Origin: Malus domestica
Taxonomy: Eukaryota; Streptophyta; Magnoliopsida; Rosales; Rosaceae
NCBI RefSeq assembly: GCF_042453785.1
Contig: NC_091672.1
Coordinates: 997,001-1,061,000 of the forward strand
Length of the DNA: 64,000 nucleotides
Direction: 5' to 3'
This document shows, one piece after another, positions 44,626-57,551 of this stretch (positions are counted from its first letter, which is position 1; each line of letters starts with the position of its first letter). Both the position numbers and the translations under genes were made by a program. The notes under the pieces were generated by a model. The model worked only from the letters and a program-made list of their open reading frames with translations, was not told the origin of the DNA and made no database searches.

Positions 44626-46582
44626 TTACACAGAGGAAATTGGAGGAATGGTCCCTGAACTATGATCAGAATGTAGTTATGGTCCTTAAACTTAAAATTC
44701 ATTAGATTTGGTCCTTGAACTTAACAAAATGTAGAGTATTGGTCCCTCCATACTAACACTGTGAGATTTTCCATTAGTTTGATGACGTGGTCTTTGTGGG
44801 CTCCATATTTTTGTTAATTAAATTCCACGTGGCTTAAAAATTCAAAATAAAAATAAATACAAACATAGAGAAAGAAAAAAAATAAAAATATAAAAGTTAT
44901 CTCTGTCTCTCTCTCTCTCCCGTCTTTTCTTCTGCCCCGCCTCCGCCAAACCCCAGCCACAACATTGTAGCACTCTCCAAACAACCAAAACAAAAGAAAG
45001 TTTCTAATCCATTTCGAACACATCTCCCTTTGTAAATGAATTCACAATGACATCCATCCATGCTGTCTCGATAGGTAAGATTCAAGAGTTTTGTGGGATG
45101 CAGGTTCGAGATTTGGTCAAGGCTGTGCTTTGTGGGATACAGGTTGGGGTTGGTTGGGGAGTGGGGATTAACGATTGGGGGTTGGAAGTGGGAGGTTGGT
45201 GGGGAGTGTATCAAAGATTGAAGTTGAAGGGTGGGCTGCGAGTGTTGGTGGATGAGGTAGGCCTGCAATTTTTGTTGTAATTTTCATCTTTTCTATTATA
45301 TATAGGTGAAACTAACATGTAAACACTTTTAACTAAAACTTAATGGAATTGGTAATGACGGACTAACGCTCCACATCTTATCAAGTTCAAGGACCAAATA
45401 TAATGATTTTTTAGTTTAGGGACTTGTTGACCTTAAAAACTATCAGGCATACGTGGTGCGGATGCCGAGTAACTAATGAGCTAACTATGTCCTTCGGTTG
45501 TATGCAGGGCGTGCCAACTCGTCGCCCGAGGAGTAAAATTTGTTGATGTTGCGTTGGGTGCGCTGCTGACTTCTGAATCCTGTAACTGCGGCCGAGGAAG
45601 GAACACTCTCGACCCTCGGGTTCTAGAGCTTGAAGACAAAGTTACTAGTTCTGTGAAGTTCACAAATTGTCGGCACCAGATTCAGTCACGGTGATTATAT
45701 TCGTAAGAGTATAAGCACGCCGAATCGACACCAGAGTATATGGACACAGATACTCAAAACAAATGTACGTCTTGATTGTGAAAGTGGTTCGGCTGTCAGA
45801 ATGCCGAACTCTAAAACCTACTTGTGAATAACCAATCATAAACAACTCGGCGTTCAAAATGCCGAGCCCAGTAATTCGTAACACCTCATTTTGCAAAGAA
45901 TACTAATGAGATGACCTCTGCCAATAAGGACTCAAAAATCCTTCTTGACCGAGACTTGGATAGATAACCAGTCGGCCTCGACGCAGTGCTGCTTATCCAA
46001 ACTGAAGGTGCTCTGCGGTTGGCTAATTCTACGGCAACAGTGCTATTTATCCAAACTGAAGATGTGTCGGCAAAAGAAGAAAATAAAAATCTCAATGTTG
46101 TTGAGAGGTTTTGCGAAAGCGAGGGTTTGTGCAGAGCAGTTTGTGTGTTGAATTGGAGAGAGCCTAATGATGTCCTCCTCCCTCTATTTATAGTAGTCAA
46201 CCTGCTTCCGCTCGAATCACAACCATACTTGGACTAGAACTCCTTCCCCTGATCTAACCTTATCTCGGCCATTCCTACTCCTACTAGGACTTTGAACTCA
46301 ACCCCCCTATCAAACCGCATTCAATCCCAAACTTCTACATTCTTATCCTGTCAAAACTCCTTCTCGTATCAGGATTCAACCACTCATGGATTCCTAATAG
46401 AACACGGTCGGCCTTGGCTATGTGGCCCACAAGCCGGATGCCCCCCAACGACTCCTAAGCACGGCCTCTGGGCCGAGAGCAAATCTAAACTCGGCCCAAA
46501 CTAATATTTTTGGGTCCAAACAGGACTAAAGCTACAATTATAGAATAGTTAAGGGACCATTCCTCCCATTTCCTCTTACACA
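44626..46582. mobile_element. TIR element with TTACACA duplication (element 44633-46575)
   Basis: The ends GAGGAAATTGGAGGAATGGT and, reversed, GAGGAAATGGGAGGAATGGT form a 24-bp inverted repeat with one mismatch. TTACACA flanks it on both sides (44626-44632, 46576-46582), and the other tandem units have one TTACACA at this place. Without the solo LTR inside it is about 840 bp. A 7-bp duplication does not settle the superfamily. No transposase is present. Confidence 0.75.
45425..46522 (-). repeat. Solo LTR nested in the TIR element
   Basis: It starts TGTTTGGACCC and ends GGTCAACA on the minus strand, 1098 bp long. GGACT lies at both ends (45420-45424 and 46523-46527). A TATA-like CTATTTATAG reversed lies near 46183-46192. 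With neither internal region nor second LTR it reads as a solo LTR left by recombination. Confidence 0.75.
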
Positions 46583-46795
46583 TAAGGTAAAGATGGTAAG
46601 AAACTTAAGTAGTTAAAAACATTAATTCTTATACAGAGGTCTTGAGTTCAACTCTTCATCGTTGACTTTAGAAGGCTCTCATTTCCATGTTGAATGATTC
46701 TTCCACTTAAAGTAAGTGGGTCTTTCAAACCCTAAAGGCTACAGTTGTGTCCCAACAAACACGAAATTGGAAAATGCTTTAAGCCTAAAGTTGAT
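46583..46795. other. Junction between tandem units 1 and 2
   Basis: The stretch ending TCCCAACAAACACGAAATTGGAAAATGC matches 60740-60980 at the far end of unit 4, so it is the tail of a unit. Homology to the parent gene begins only at about 46793, inside exon 2, so the exon 2 acceptor is missing. Confidence 0.65.
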
Positions 46796-48286
46796 ATGAG
46801 ACCAGAAGACATTGGGCTGAGTAGGAATCTGCAGTTCTTCAAGCCTAAAACTGTTGTGAAGGGGACTCCTAGGGTCACGTATACAACCATATATGAGTGC
46901 AATAAATTTTCGGTAAGTCTAGTACTTCCTTCTACCTAGTTTGCCCAGTATTTACTTCGGTCGCTTTCCGCAGAACCGACTATAAGATCACCATATAGGG
47001 TGATTTGCAAAGTTTTCTTTTACAAAAACCATTTACTAGGTCGATTGTTGATTGGTTCTCCTGTTTATTTCCATGTGCAGTTGTGCTGCTTTTTTATTCC
47101 GGCAAATGGCGTTATCCCACTCCATAACCATCCATTTATGACTGTTTTCAGCAAGCTTCTACTAGGCAAGATGCATATTAAATCATACGATTGGGTTGAT
47201 CCCGTTAATTCAGATGGCTCCACGCCAGCCCCACAATGTGAGTCAACATCACCCTCCTGTAAAGTTAAAAGTTAAAACAAAAAATAAAAACTATCTGGGA
47301 CCGTGTCTTAACCGGTATCTAATACTATTAGGATGATTTTGCAGTGAGACTGGCCGAGTTGAAAGCTGATAGTGTCTTCACAGCCCCTTGCAATGCATCA
47401 GTACTATATCCAACAAAAGGTGGCAACATCCATGCATTCACGGCCATAACACCATGTGCAGTGCTCGATGTGATTGGACCTCCGTATTCTAAAGAAGATG
47501 GCCGGGATTGCTCATATGACAAAGATCATCCCTATGCTGCATCTTCAAGTAAGTGACCTCTTGCTCTGTGGCCTTCATCACTTGCTTCTTTGACAAATTG
47601 CCAAATATATGAGTTTATTGGCTTTGACCTATTGTGACAACCACCAAATTATGGTGTGATGCGTATTATAATTTTTCAAGTTAGTGTTCTCGGACTTACA
47701 TTCATGTAAAGTACACAATCAATGTGAGAGAACGTAGGAAAGAGATGTGCACGATGCAATTTGTGAGCCATTTGGCGATACAGAAGAGAATTTTAATCTA
47801 CGAGATCAAATATCTTTTGGTGACGCGGCTGTGTTTTATATTCTCAAGAACCACTACGCCAGTTTATGTGTAGTAGTAGTGTACGGTCCTCAACTTTTGC
47901 TGCTTAGGTAGGGTCCTCAGTATTCTATCTAACCACTGAAGAAATTTGAACTCCTGATTTCTCAATTGGTTTAACGCAGAAAAATTGCATCAATTGCAAA
48001 ATTCTCAAATTCTTTGAAACTTAGTTCGCAGCCATATGTTAAAACTTGTGAAGCAAGTGCAGAGCTTAATATACTTAAAACTTTGATTACTGGAATTTGA
48101 TGCATGTTTGAGTTTATAAGCTATATCTTATTCGCTTGCCAATGTTTCGATGTAGATGGAGGAGCAGCAGTAACTGAAGAGAAACACGATTGTTATGGAT
48201 GGTTGGAAGAGATTAAAATGCCTGAGAACGCAGAAATGGATATAATTGAGTACTTGGGTCCACAAGTTAGTGAGACGAGTTCGTAG
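46796..48286 (+). pseudogene. 5'-truncated plant cysteine oxidase copy (exons 2-5)
   Basis: Exons 46796-46912, 47081-47237, 47345-47548 and 48156-48286 match exons 2-5 of the parent with intact splice sites between them and no stop, giving 202 residues from an ATG inside exon 2 (MRPEDIGLSRNLQF). The iron ligands are kept (PLHNHPFMTVF, GGNIHAF). Lost are exon 1, the promoter and the exon 2 acceptor; the breakpoint lies a few bases inside exon 2. Changes against the parent are few, for example P-D-M to P-F-M after the His pair. I call it a pseudogene for lack of a promoter, but the catalytic core could be translated if transcribed. Confidence 0.8.
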
Positions 48287-50038
48287 CACTCCCGATGTAT
48301 GCCCTTCGAGTATATAACCACGCTCTGCTCTAAACGGAAATCTCTCTTTTTTATTTGGTACAGTGTTTGAATTAAGATAAGATGGTTGTAGATCTTCCTT
48401 ACGTTATTTTGTTCTTTCATATGTACCATACTTTACATGTTTTGAGAAAAAAAGTTGGGTGGATTTGGTTAATTAACCTTTGCGCTCATGGTTTATGAAT
48501 TTGACTGACTTATTGGAATTCAAATTTTGTCATTTAACTTTTTGAAACTCAACTCGTGTCATGTTTCACCTTGCCTTTATACAGTTAAAGTCCGTTGAAT
48601 AAATTTGTTAAAACTATTACATGGCAAAACTCCTAAAAAATTTGTTAAGAGTTATTTTCTTATTTGGATAAGAAAACTTCAACTTAAATTTTTTTTATTT
48701 ATTAATTTTTCAATCATATGACACCCATCTCATCAACAATGAGTTTTATTTGTGCCACATAACAATTTTGATGGATTTTTAACGACTTTTGACGATAGAG
48801 GCAAAGTGAGACGCGAGCTGAGTTTCAATTCATGGAATAAAATGACAAAATTTGTGTTTTAGGGAGTTAAATGAGATCCGAGTTGAGTTTTCATGGTTAA
48901 TGAATTGTAGAATGTTGAGAGAGAGAGAGAGAGAGAATCTTGCGTCTAGGTAGACATATATGGCTTCAAGACACAAATTAGGGGGTTGGACCTGAGAATG
49001 CTGGAGGTGAGATAGGTGGAGTTTTATGTGTGTTGGTCGGATGGGTGTGTTCGTCCGGCCGGCCGAATATAAAAACTTCTGGACTGAAATAGCACTAGAG
49101 TCGAGTCCTAATCAAGTGAAAAGGGAACATGACCTAGGTGGATCTCCTGTTCCAGGGGGCCTATACCTTTAACAAAGCATATCATATCTAATCACCCGCC
49201 AAATCTATCTTCATTTGTCCTATGGAAGAACAATGTCCATTGAAAATTAAAAATCTTGGAGTGTATAATGAATTCTCAATGATTATGGGTTTGAACTTCT
49301 GAAATTCATGAGAAATTAATAAATTATTGGATAACCACAACAAGTGGTCCCATGAAATTAGGGTAGAATTCCCAGTCAGGTATGCTCTTTGATCTTGTTT
49401 TGAGGTACGAAGCTAGCAAAAATACGAGTGGTTTCCTAGCTGAAAGCTTTAAGAGGACATGTGTCAGAAATTAATAAATTATTGGATAACCACAACAAGT
49501 GGTCCAATGAAATTACGGTAGAATTCCCAGTCAAGTATGCTCTCTGATCTTGTTTTAAGGTAGGAAGCTAGCAAAAATACGAGTGGTTTCCTAGCTGAAA
49601 GCTTTAAGAGGACATGTGTCATTTGACTGTGATCAGGAGTGAGCTGAAATGCCTTTAGCCTTACCAGGCCTCACTAGGATTTAAGTCTACTATTCAGGGT
49701 CTGGGATACCTCATGCTACGGCAAAAAATAAACAAATTATAAGATTCAATTATAAGATATTAATTAAACATTGATGATATAACAATTAAAGATTTGACGA
49801 TATTATGGTCAACTATTGAAAACTGATCAATTTAACAATTGAAATTTGAAAAATAATCATTTCAGCCAATTTTTACAAAAGATAAAGTTGTTATAATGAT
49901 AAAAAAAATTTGACGTTATTGTGATCAACTAGTGAAAAATGATCAATTCAATAATTGAAATTAAAAAAAATGATCATTTTGGCCAATTTACACACAAGAT
50001 AAAGAAGGTAAGAAACTTAAGTTAGTTAAAAACATTAA
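48287..50038. other. Downstream part of tandem unit 2
   Basis: Homologous to 42591-44640 throughout, with the same blocks in the same order. No gene. It holds a local duplication at 49310-49620. Confidence 0.65.
49310..49620. repeat. 157-bp tandem duplication within unit 2
   Basis: A block running from GAAATTAATAAATTATTGG to AAGAGGACATGTGTC occurs twice head to tail with a handful of substitutions. Units 1, 3 and 4 have it once. Confidence 0.85.
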
Positions 50039-50928
50039 GGGAAATTTTATTTAAACTCATTTAACCTCTTTTTACATCCAACTTAAATTTTAAATGTTAA
50101 TTGTCTATTTTATCCTATTGCATAATTACTATTAAGTACAAAATGAAATTAATAATAAAACTCAAATTTATCAATAAACCCAAACACTATAATTAAACCC
50201 TACGATCACTCTTTGTTTATTCTACGTTCATTCTGACTAAAACCCTAATAGCTCTTATAGATACTTTCATGGTTACCAGTCATATCTCTCCTCCGATTCC
50301 GTTGTGTATGCAAGTCATGGCGCGACTTAATCTCCACTTCCCAGTTCGTCGCCAAGCAACGAACACATACCAACGACAACAACAAGAATGTCCTGATTCT
50401 CTTTAAACGCCCATATCCACTTCCCCATGACTAGCCACCAATCCCTTTTCGATTTCCCCGACTCACTGACTACAAATCACTAAAAAAGAATGTTGGCGGC
50501 GCCTCCGCCGATGCAGCCACATCATCAGCAATAGAAAGCAGCCGTAGAGTGGCCTCATTTGCCTTGTGGGTTCTTCCAATGGCCTCATTTGCCTATTACT
50601 TGACTGGCCTCCACCTCGTGACTACTACAGGTGCTACGTGAACCCTAGTACCAGAACAGCCCGTAAGTTACCAGACATTGATTGTTTCGTTACAACCCGT
50701 TTTATTATGGAAAACCATGCAAAGAACTTAGGTCTAAACACATCACATTTAGCTTTAAAAATCAAATGGGGTGTAAAAATAAATCCACATATTGAATTGG
50801 GTTTATGAGGTATATTAGGTATTAAATTTGGGTTTAAAGAGATATTAATAGTTTAGTTAAAAATCAAATGGGTGCAAAGAGTCAATTTGGTGTAGAAATA
50901 GGTTATATGGGTTTAAATAAAATTTCCC
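50039..50928. mobile_element. Pack-MULE (non-autonomous Mutator-like element)
   Basis: The terminal inverted repeats GGGAAATTTTATTTAAACTC and, reversed, GGGAAATTTTATTTAAACCC are flanked by a perfect 9-bp duplication AAACATTAA (50030-50038, 50929-50937), the length typical of Mutator-like elements. The empty site exists in unit 4 near 58214. The GC-richer interior carries pieces of an F-box gene, which makes it a gene-capturing element. Confidence 0.85.
50299..50700 (+). pseudogene. F-box gene fragment captured by the MULE
   Basis: The plus strand encodes VCKSWRDLISTSQFVAKQR near 50305-50365, the second half of an F-box motif, then VLILFKRPYPLP. After stops, a second piece reads MGSSNGLICLLLDW and YYRCYVNPSTRTARKLPD (50566-50680), the start of an F-box-associated domain. 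The intervening part is scrambled. The source gene is not in this window. Confidence 0.75.
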
Positions 50929-51389
50929 AAACATTAATCCTTCTACATAGGTATTGAGTTCGACTCTCCCTCATTGAATATTATTTGTATAAACAAAAAA
51001 TGGATAATAATGTGTGACTGTGATAGGTTTACAAGGAAACTCTCATCTTTTATGTGTAGTAGTTATGTACGAGTCCTCAAATGTACAAGTACATGCTGAA
51101 TATTTAACCTGACGGTCCTGACCATTTGCTGCTTAGGCAGGGTCCTCAGTCATTCTATCTAACCACTGAAGAAATTTGAACTCCTAATTTCTCAATTCGT
51201 TGAACGCAGAAAAAATGCATCAATAGATATACCAAATTCTCAAATTCTTTGAAACGTAGTTCGCAGCCTTATGTTAAACTTGTGAAGCAAGTGCAGAGCT
51301 TGACATACTTAAAACTTTGATTACTGGAATTTGATGCATGTTTGAGTTTATAAGCTGTATCTTATTCGCTTGCCAATGTTTCGATGCAG

Positions 51390-51520
51390 ATGGAGGAGCA
51401 GCAGTAACTGAAGAGAAACGCGATTGTTATGGATGGTTGGAAGAGATTGAAATGCCTGAGAACGCAGAAATGGATATGATTGAGTACTTGGGTCCACAAG
51501 TTAGTGAGACGAGTTCGTAG
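51390..51520 (+). pseudogene. Plant cysteine oxidase exon 5 only (unit 3)
   Basis: An intact copy of the last exon (from GGAAVTEEKRDCYGWLEEIE to the stop) with its acceptor TTCGATGCAG and part of intron 4. No other exon precedes it; unit 3 begins inside intron 4 at about 51046. It differs from the parent by one residue (I to M near the end). Confidence 0.85.
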
Positions 51521-52956
51521 CACTCCCGATGTATGCCCTTCGAGTATATATTCTTCTCCACGCTCTGCTCTAAACGGAAATCTCTCTTTTTTTCTTTGGT
51601 ACAGTGTTTGAATTAAGATAAGATGGTTGTAAAGCTTCCTTTCGTTATTTTGTTTTTTCATATGTACCATACTTTACATGCTTTGAGAAAAAAAGTTGGG
51701 TGGATTTGGTTAACCTTCGCGCTCATGGTTTATGAATTTGACTAACTTCTTGGAATTCAAATTTTGTCATATAACTTTTTGAAACTCAACTTGTGTCATG
51801 TTTTACTTTGCCTTTATACTGTTAAAGTCCGTTGAATAAATTTGTTAAAACTATTACATGGCAAAACTCCTAAAAAATTTGTTAAGAGTTATTTTCTTAT
51901 TTGGATAAGAAAACTTCAACTTAATTTTTTTTTTTATTAATTTTTCAATCATATGACACCCATCTCAGCAACAATGGATTTTATTTGTGCCACATAACAA
52001 GTTTGATGGATTTTTAACGACTTTTGACGATAGAGGCAAAGTGAGACGCAACTTGAGTTTTAGTTCGTGGAATAAAGTGACAAAATTTGTGTTTTAGGGA
52101 GTTAAATGAGATCCAAGTTGAGTTTTCATGGCTAATGAATTGTAGAATGTTGAGAGAGAGAATCTCGTGTCTGGGTAGACATATATGGCTTCAAGGCTTC
52201 AAGACACAAATTAGGGGTGGGTTGGATATGAGAATGCAGGAGGTGAGACATATAGGGACCGTTTGGTGGCTGTATGAGATTGGGCCTTAGGGATAAGATT
52301 GGAATGACAGAGACATTTAAGACATAATTTGTAATCCATATATAAGAATAGGTTGGTAACTACTTTATTGTGTGGATTCATAATCCATCATGCTTAGTTA
52401 TGTTTATCTCATATTTTTACACAACAAATAAGGGATTGGCCTAAAGTCCATTCTAATTGTTCACAACCTATCCCAACTAACCCACCAACCCATACGGCTT
52501 CAAGACACGAATTAGGGGGTTGGACCTGAGAATGCTGGAGGTGAGATAGGTGGAGTTTTATGTGTGTTGGTCGGATGGGTGTGTTCGTTCGGCCGGCCGA
52601 ATATAAAAACTTCTGGACTGAAATAGCACTAGAGTCGAGTCCTAATCAAGTGAAAAGGGAACATGACCTAGGTGGATCTCCTGTTCCAGGGGGCCTATAC
52701 CTTTTACAAAGCATATCATATCTAATCACCCGCCAAATCTATCTTCATTTGTCCTATGAAAGAACAATGTCCATTGAAAATTAAAAATCTTGGAGTGTAC
52801 AATGAATTCTCAATGATTATGGGTTTGAACTTCTGAAATTCATGAGAAATTAATAAATTATTAGATAACCACAACAAGTGGTCCAATGAAATTATTGTAG
52901 AATTCCCAATCATGTATGCTCTCTGGTCTTGGTTTGAGGTATGAAGCTAGCAAAAA

Positions 52957-53165
52957 TAAAGAAACAGAAAGTATCTCTGTAAAAAATTATTCACATTCCT
53001 GGAATAATTACACAGTACAATTGAGTATATATAGGTAGAAACCTGATGCATTAATACTCTTAATACCCTTAGCTCCTACAACTAATTACAGAAAAACCAC
53101 AACTAAAGTGTAACAATTTTAGCTAACTAACAGCTTGCTGATCTCTTTCAGTATCTGCCTTAATA
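52957..53165 (-). repeat. 3' LTR of the copia element
   Basis: On the minus strand it starts TATTAAGGCAGATACTG and ends CTTTCTGTTTCTTTA. The expected TG...CA ends are not seen; TG occurs two bases outside at this LTR only. Otherwise it equals 57552-57759 almost exactly. Confidence 0.85.
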
Positions 53166-56100
53166 CACCCCCGCAAGCTGAGCGTGGGATCAACCATGGA
53201 ACCAAGGGGAAGCTTGGATTTAAGATAACGGAACCGACTGGTGGACAAAGACTTGGTGTGAATATCAGCCAATTGATCTTGACTACAGATAAACTGAACT
53301 TTGAGAAGCTTAGCCAAGACTAATTCACGAATGTAGTGATAGTCGATTTCAATATGTTTAGTCCGGGCATGAAACACCGGATTAGAAGCTAGAGAGATGG
53401 CAGAAATGTTGTCACACCAGAGAGTGGGAACGTGGGAAAGAGAGAAGTTAATATCACGGAAAATTTTACAGATCCATGTAATTTCAGCAGTAGTGTGAGC
53501 TAGAGAGCGGTATTCAGCTTCAGTAGAGAAGCGGGCAACAGTAAGTTGTTTCTTGGCACTCCAACTGATAAGATTGGAACCCCAAAAAACACAATAACCA
53601 CTGGTGGAACGTCGATCAAAAGGACATCCTGCCCAGTCTGCATCGGAGAAGGCAGTAAGGTTGAGAGAACCCTTTTTGAACCAAAGGCCTTCAGATATAG
53701 TACCTTTGAGATAACGAAGAACACGTTTTGCAGCCTGCAAGTGTTGGTCCCAATGAGCATGCATGAACTGGCAGATTTGATTGACTGCAAACGAGAGGTC
53801 AGGACGAGTCCATGTTAAGTATTGCAGACCACCAACAATGGACCTGTACTCAGTGGGATTGGAAAGAAGATGACCCGTGTGATCAAGTTTGGTGGAACCA
53901 AGAGGAGTACAGCAAGGCTTAGCACCATCCATATTAGTTTTACGCAGAAGATCCAGTAAATATTTGGTTTGGTGAAGAAAGAGACCTTCAGCAGACCGAT
54001 GAACCTCTAATCCCAAAAAATAGTGCAAGGGACCAAGATCTTTAACTGGAAAAAGAGTACTGAGCTTGTGAATGAACTGAGTACACGCAGAAGAATTGGG
54101 GCCGGTGACTAAGATGTCATCGACATAAACAAGAACAATAACCGGAGATGGACCGTTAAGAACAAATAATGACGCATCAGAAGAAGATTGCACAAATCCA
54201 AATTGAAGGAGAGCTTGAAAAAGTTTGTCAAACCAAGCATGGGGAGCCTGTTTGAGGCCATACAGAGATTTGCGCAATTGACAGACATGGTGATGCTTGC
54301 TAGGATCAATGAAGCCAGGGGGTTGCTGCATGTACACAGATTCCTTTAAATCCCCATGAAGAAAAGCGTTACTAATATCTAATTGGTTCAAAAACCAATT
54401 AAACTGCACGGCAAGGGATAGAAGGACACGAATGGTGACTGGTTTAGCCACAGGACTAAAGGTCTCTTGAAAATCGATGCCTTCTTGTTGGTGAAACCCC
54501 TTGGCAACCAAGCGGGCTTTAAATCTTTCAACAGTACCATCAGACTTCTTCTTTACCCGAAAGACCTACTTGCAACCGACAACATTGTGAGTAGGAGAAT
54601 GAGGTACTAATGTCCATGTGCCTGTAGATTGCAAGGCATTAGATTCATCTTGCATAGCCGAGCGCCAATGAAGGTGTTTAGATGCTTGGAAATAAGTAGT
54701 GGGGACAACATCAATATCCAATGGAAGGGGGTGCTTGGTAGCTGCATAAACTTTAGGCTTGTAGATTCCAGCTTTGGAACGAGTCACCATGGGATGAATG
54801 TTACTGGGAGGTACTTGAGATGAGGAAGAACTGGACGAGGCAGGATGCGAGACTGCACCAATAAGATCAGAAGAAGGATGAGGTATGGATGCTTCAATAA
54901 TGGATCCGGAAGATGGAGAGGTGGATGAGAGTCTCGAAACTGGAACAGAGAAATGTAAATCCATAGAAGAAGAAGTAGAGTCTTGGATTGCAGCAGCTGG
55001 TGGAGAGATTGTGTGAAATGGATAAGCAGTTTCATCAAACTGCACATGGCGAGAGATATATATCCGTCCAGTTTGAGGATCAAGACATCGGTAGCCTTTG
55101 TGTTGTAAACTGTACCCCAGAAAAATGCAACTTTTACTTTTAGGATCCAACTTGGAATGAACATAAGGCTTAAGCCATGGGAAACAACGACATCCAAAGA
55201 CCTTCAATCGGGAGTAATCAGGAGGTTTTTGAAAGAGTATTTCCCAAGGGGATTGAGATAGTCCAGAAATTGGCAACCGATTGATAAGATACACAGTTGT
55301 GGAGAATGCTTCCACCCAATGAATATGAGGAACATTAGATGCAACAAGTAAAGTACGAGCAGTCTCCACAATATGGCGATGCTTCCTTTCGGCACAACCA
55401 TTCTGTTCAGGGGTATGAGGACAACTTAATTGGTGGACAATACCATGAGAACGAAGAAATGACCGAAATAGAGTACTACTAAATTCACCCCCAGAATCTG
55501 AGCGGACAATTTTGATTTTATTATCAAGTAAGGTCTCTAAATACTGTTTGAATACAATGAAAGTAGAATAGGCATCATACTTGGCCTTTAAAGGAAACAA
55601 CCAACTATAACGACTATAGTCATCAACTAACAACATGTAATACTTGAAACCACTAGGTGAGATAACACTGGTAGGACCCCAAAGATCACAATGAAGCAGT
55701 TGAAGACTGTGACTGGTAGTAGAACTTGCAGATCCAAATGGAAGTTTATGGTTCTTAGCTAGAACACAGTCTGAGCAGAAGAAATCCACAGTGGTTTTGC
55801 CGAGTACAGCAAGATTATTTCTGGATAGAACTCTTCGAAACAGTGAAGACGATGGATGACCCAGTCTGCGATGCCAAATCTTCAGATGAGCTTTGACACT
55901 AAGGAAAGCTGATGGTGAAGTTGATGGTGAAGGAAGGATAGTGGTATTGAAACCGTGGAGGGGATAAAACCCATCTTTAACTCGGCCCCGCAAAAGCGTC
56001 TTCCCCGAAGCACGATCCTTTACAGTAGATCCATCAGGGTCAAGAGTTATAGAACAATCATTGTCTTTGAGAAATTGATAAGCAGACAGTAAATTGTGCT

Positions 56101-57406
56101 TCATATGTGGAACATGTAGTACATTACTCAACGTGAAGGTAGTATGAGGAGTATATAAATATGAAGAACCAACATTTTTAATGCACAAACCTTTACCATC
56201 TCCGACGTAGACCTTGTCTTCACCAGTGTAGGGAGAGGAGACAGAAAGATTAGTAATATCATTGGTAATATGTGATGTAGCTCCAGAGTCCAGTAGCCAA
56301 GAGGGAGAGGGTTTAGAAGAATAATGAGCACATAAAGCAGCAAGTTTGGCTGGTGGTACCCTGCCAAAAATGTCAGGATTCATCCTGTCAAAGCAGTCAA
56401 TAGCTTCGTGTCTAGTGGAACCACAAATTTGACATTGAGTCTTGGTGCCAGAAGAGGAGGAAAAGCCGGAATAATTGGACTTAGAGCCGTGAGGATAATT
56501 CTGAGAACCACGAGGATTGCCATTAAAAGAGCCACGATTGGTATTGCAATTGCGATTGCCTCTGTTGAAGGTGCGATTCTGTTTCCCATGATTAGAGTTG
56601 TAACGGAAAGAAGTTTGGAGTGGTGGAGGATATGTAGACGTAGGCAATAAAGGAGCCTGAGACTGAGCAGAGAAGACCTGAAATGGCTCAGTAACAGAAG
56701 AAGAACCAGTGTGTTTGCGACGAGCTATGGATAACTCTTTAGTAAGTAGCAGGCCATGTAATTCATCAAGAGAGGTAGAAGACAATCGAAGCATTATTGA
56801 GTCAATGAAAGACTCGAATTCATCAGGTAGACCATGAAGTGTCGCTGCAATTAGGTCTCGATCAGAGATAGGAGCACCAGCGGTAGTGAGAGAATCAGAA
56901 ATTTCCTTGATTTGTTGAAGATACTCAGAGATCGATTGATGACCTTTCTGAATAGAGTGCAGACGAGAGCGAAGTTGATGAACATGAGCATCAGAGACGC
57001 CACCAAAACGTTGTTCAAGTTTCTGCCAGAGCTCTCGAGATGTAGACACTCCAACTGTGAAAGGAATGAGATCTTCAGAGAGTGTCGAATTCAACCAGAT
57101 CAACAGATTTTGATCTTTCTCAAACCACTGCTCAAACTCTGGATTCATAGAGCGATCAGGGAGAAGAGGAGCCGGACATGGCTCAGTACCATCAATGAGA
57201 CCAAGAAGCTTGTAGCGATGCAGAATAGGAGCAAACAAGGCACGCCATGGGAGATAGTTGGTGCGCTTGAGCTTGATAGGAACCATATTGCCGATGTTCT
57301 GAATCGTAAGAGACAGATACGAATTTTGGGGATTAGGGTTTTGTAATGGTGGTGACGCCATCGGAGATGAAGATTCAGAGGTGGATGCCAGGATGAAAAG
57401 TGACAT
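53123..57406 (-). pseudogene. Copia gag-pol polyprotein with one premature stop
   Basis: One frame of 1428 codons from the ATG at 57406. Domains in order: Gag (NYLPWRALFAPILHRYKLLG near residue 50), a CCHC knuckle (CQICGSTRHEAIDC near 330), protease (WLLDSGATSHIT), integrase with its zinc part (HRRLGHP, CSDCVLAKNHKLPFG) and core (LHCDLWGP, SDSGGEF, CAERKHR), reverse transcriptase (FSPVAKP, LVYVDDILVTG), and RNase H (FSDADWAGCPFDRRST, STEAEYRSLA, CDNISAI). Protease-integrase-RT order defines Ty1/copia. The only lesion is a TAG at 54566-54568, where the family has tryptophan (VVGCK then VFRVK). It may still be mobilised in trans. Confidence 0.92.
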
Positions 57407-57551
57407 AAATTACAGATCGAAGACAGAGATCGATCAAGAAATTGGAAGAAATCGATCAAGAAATCGGAAGAAATCGGTCAAGACGAAGAGCGGAAGAAGA
57501 TCGAGGCGGTGGGTGAGGGAGAGCCGTGAGGCGGTTGGCAACTTGATACCA

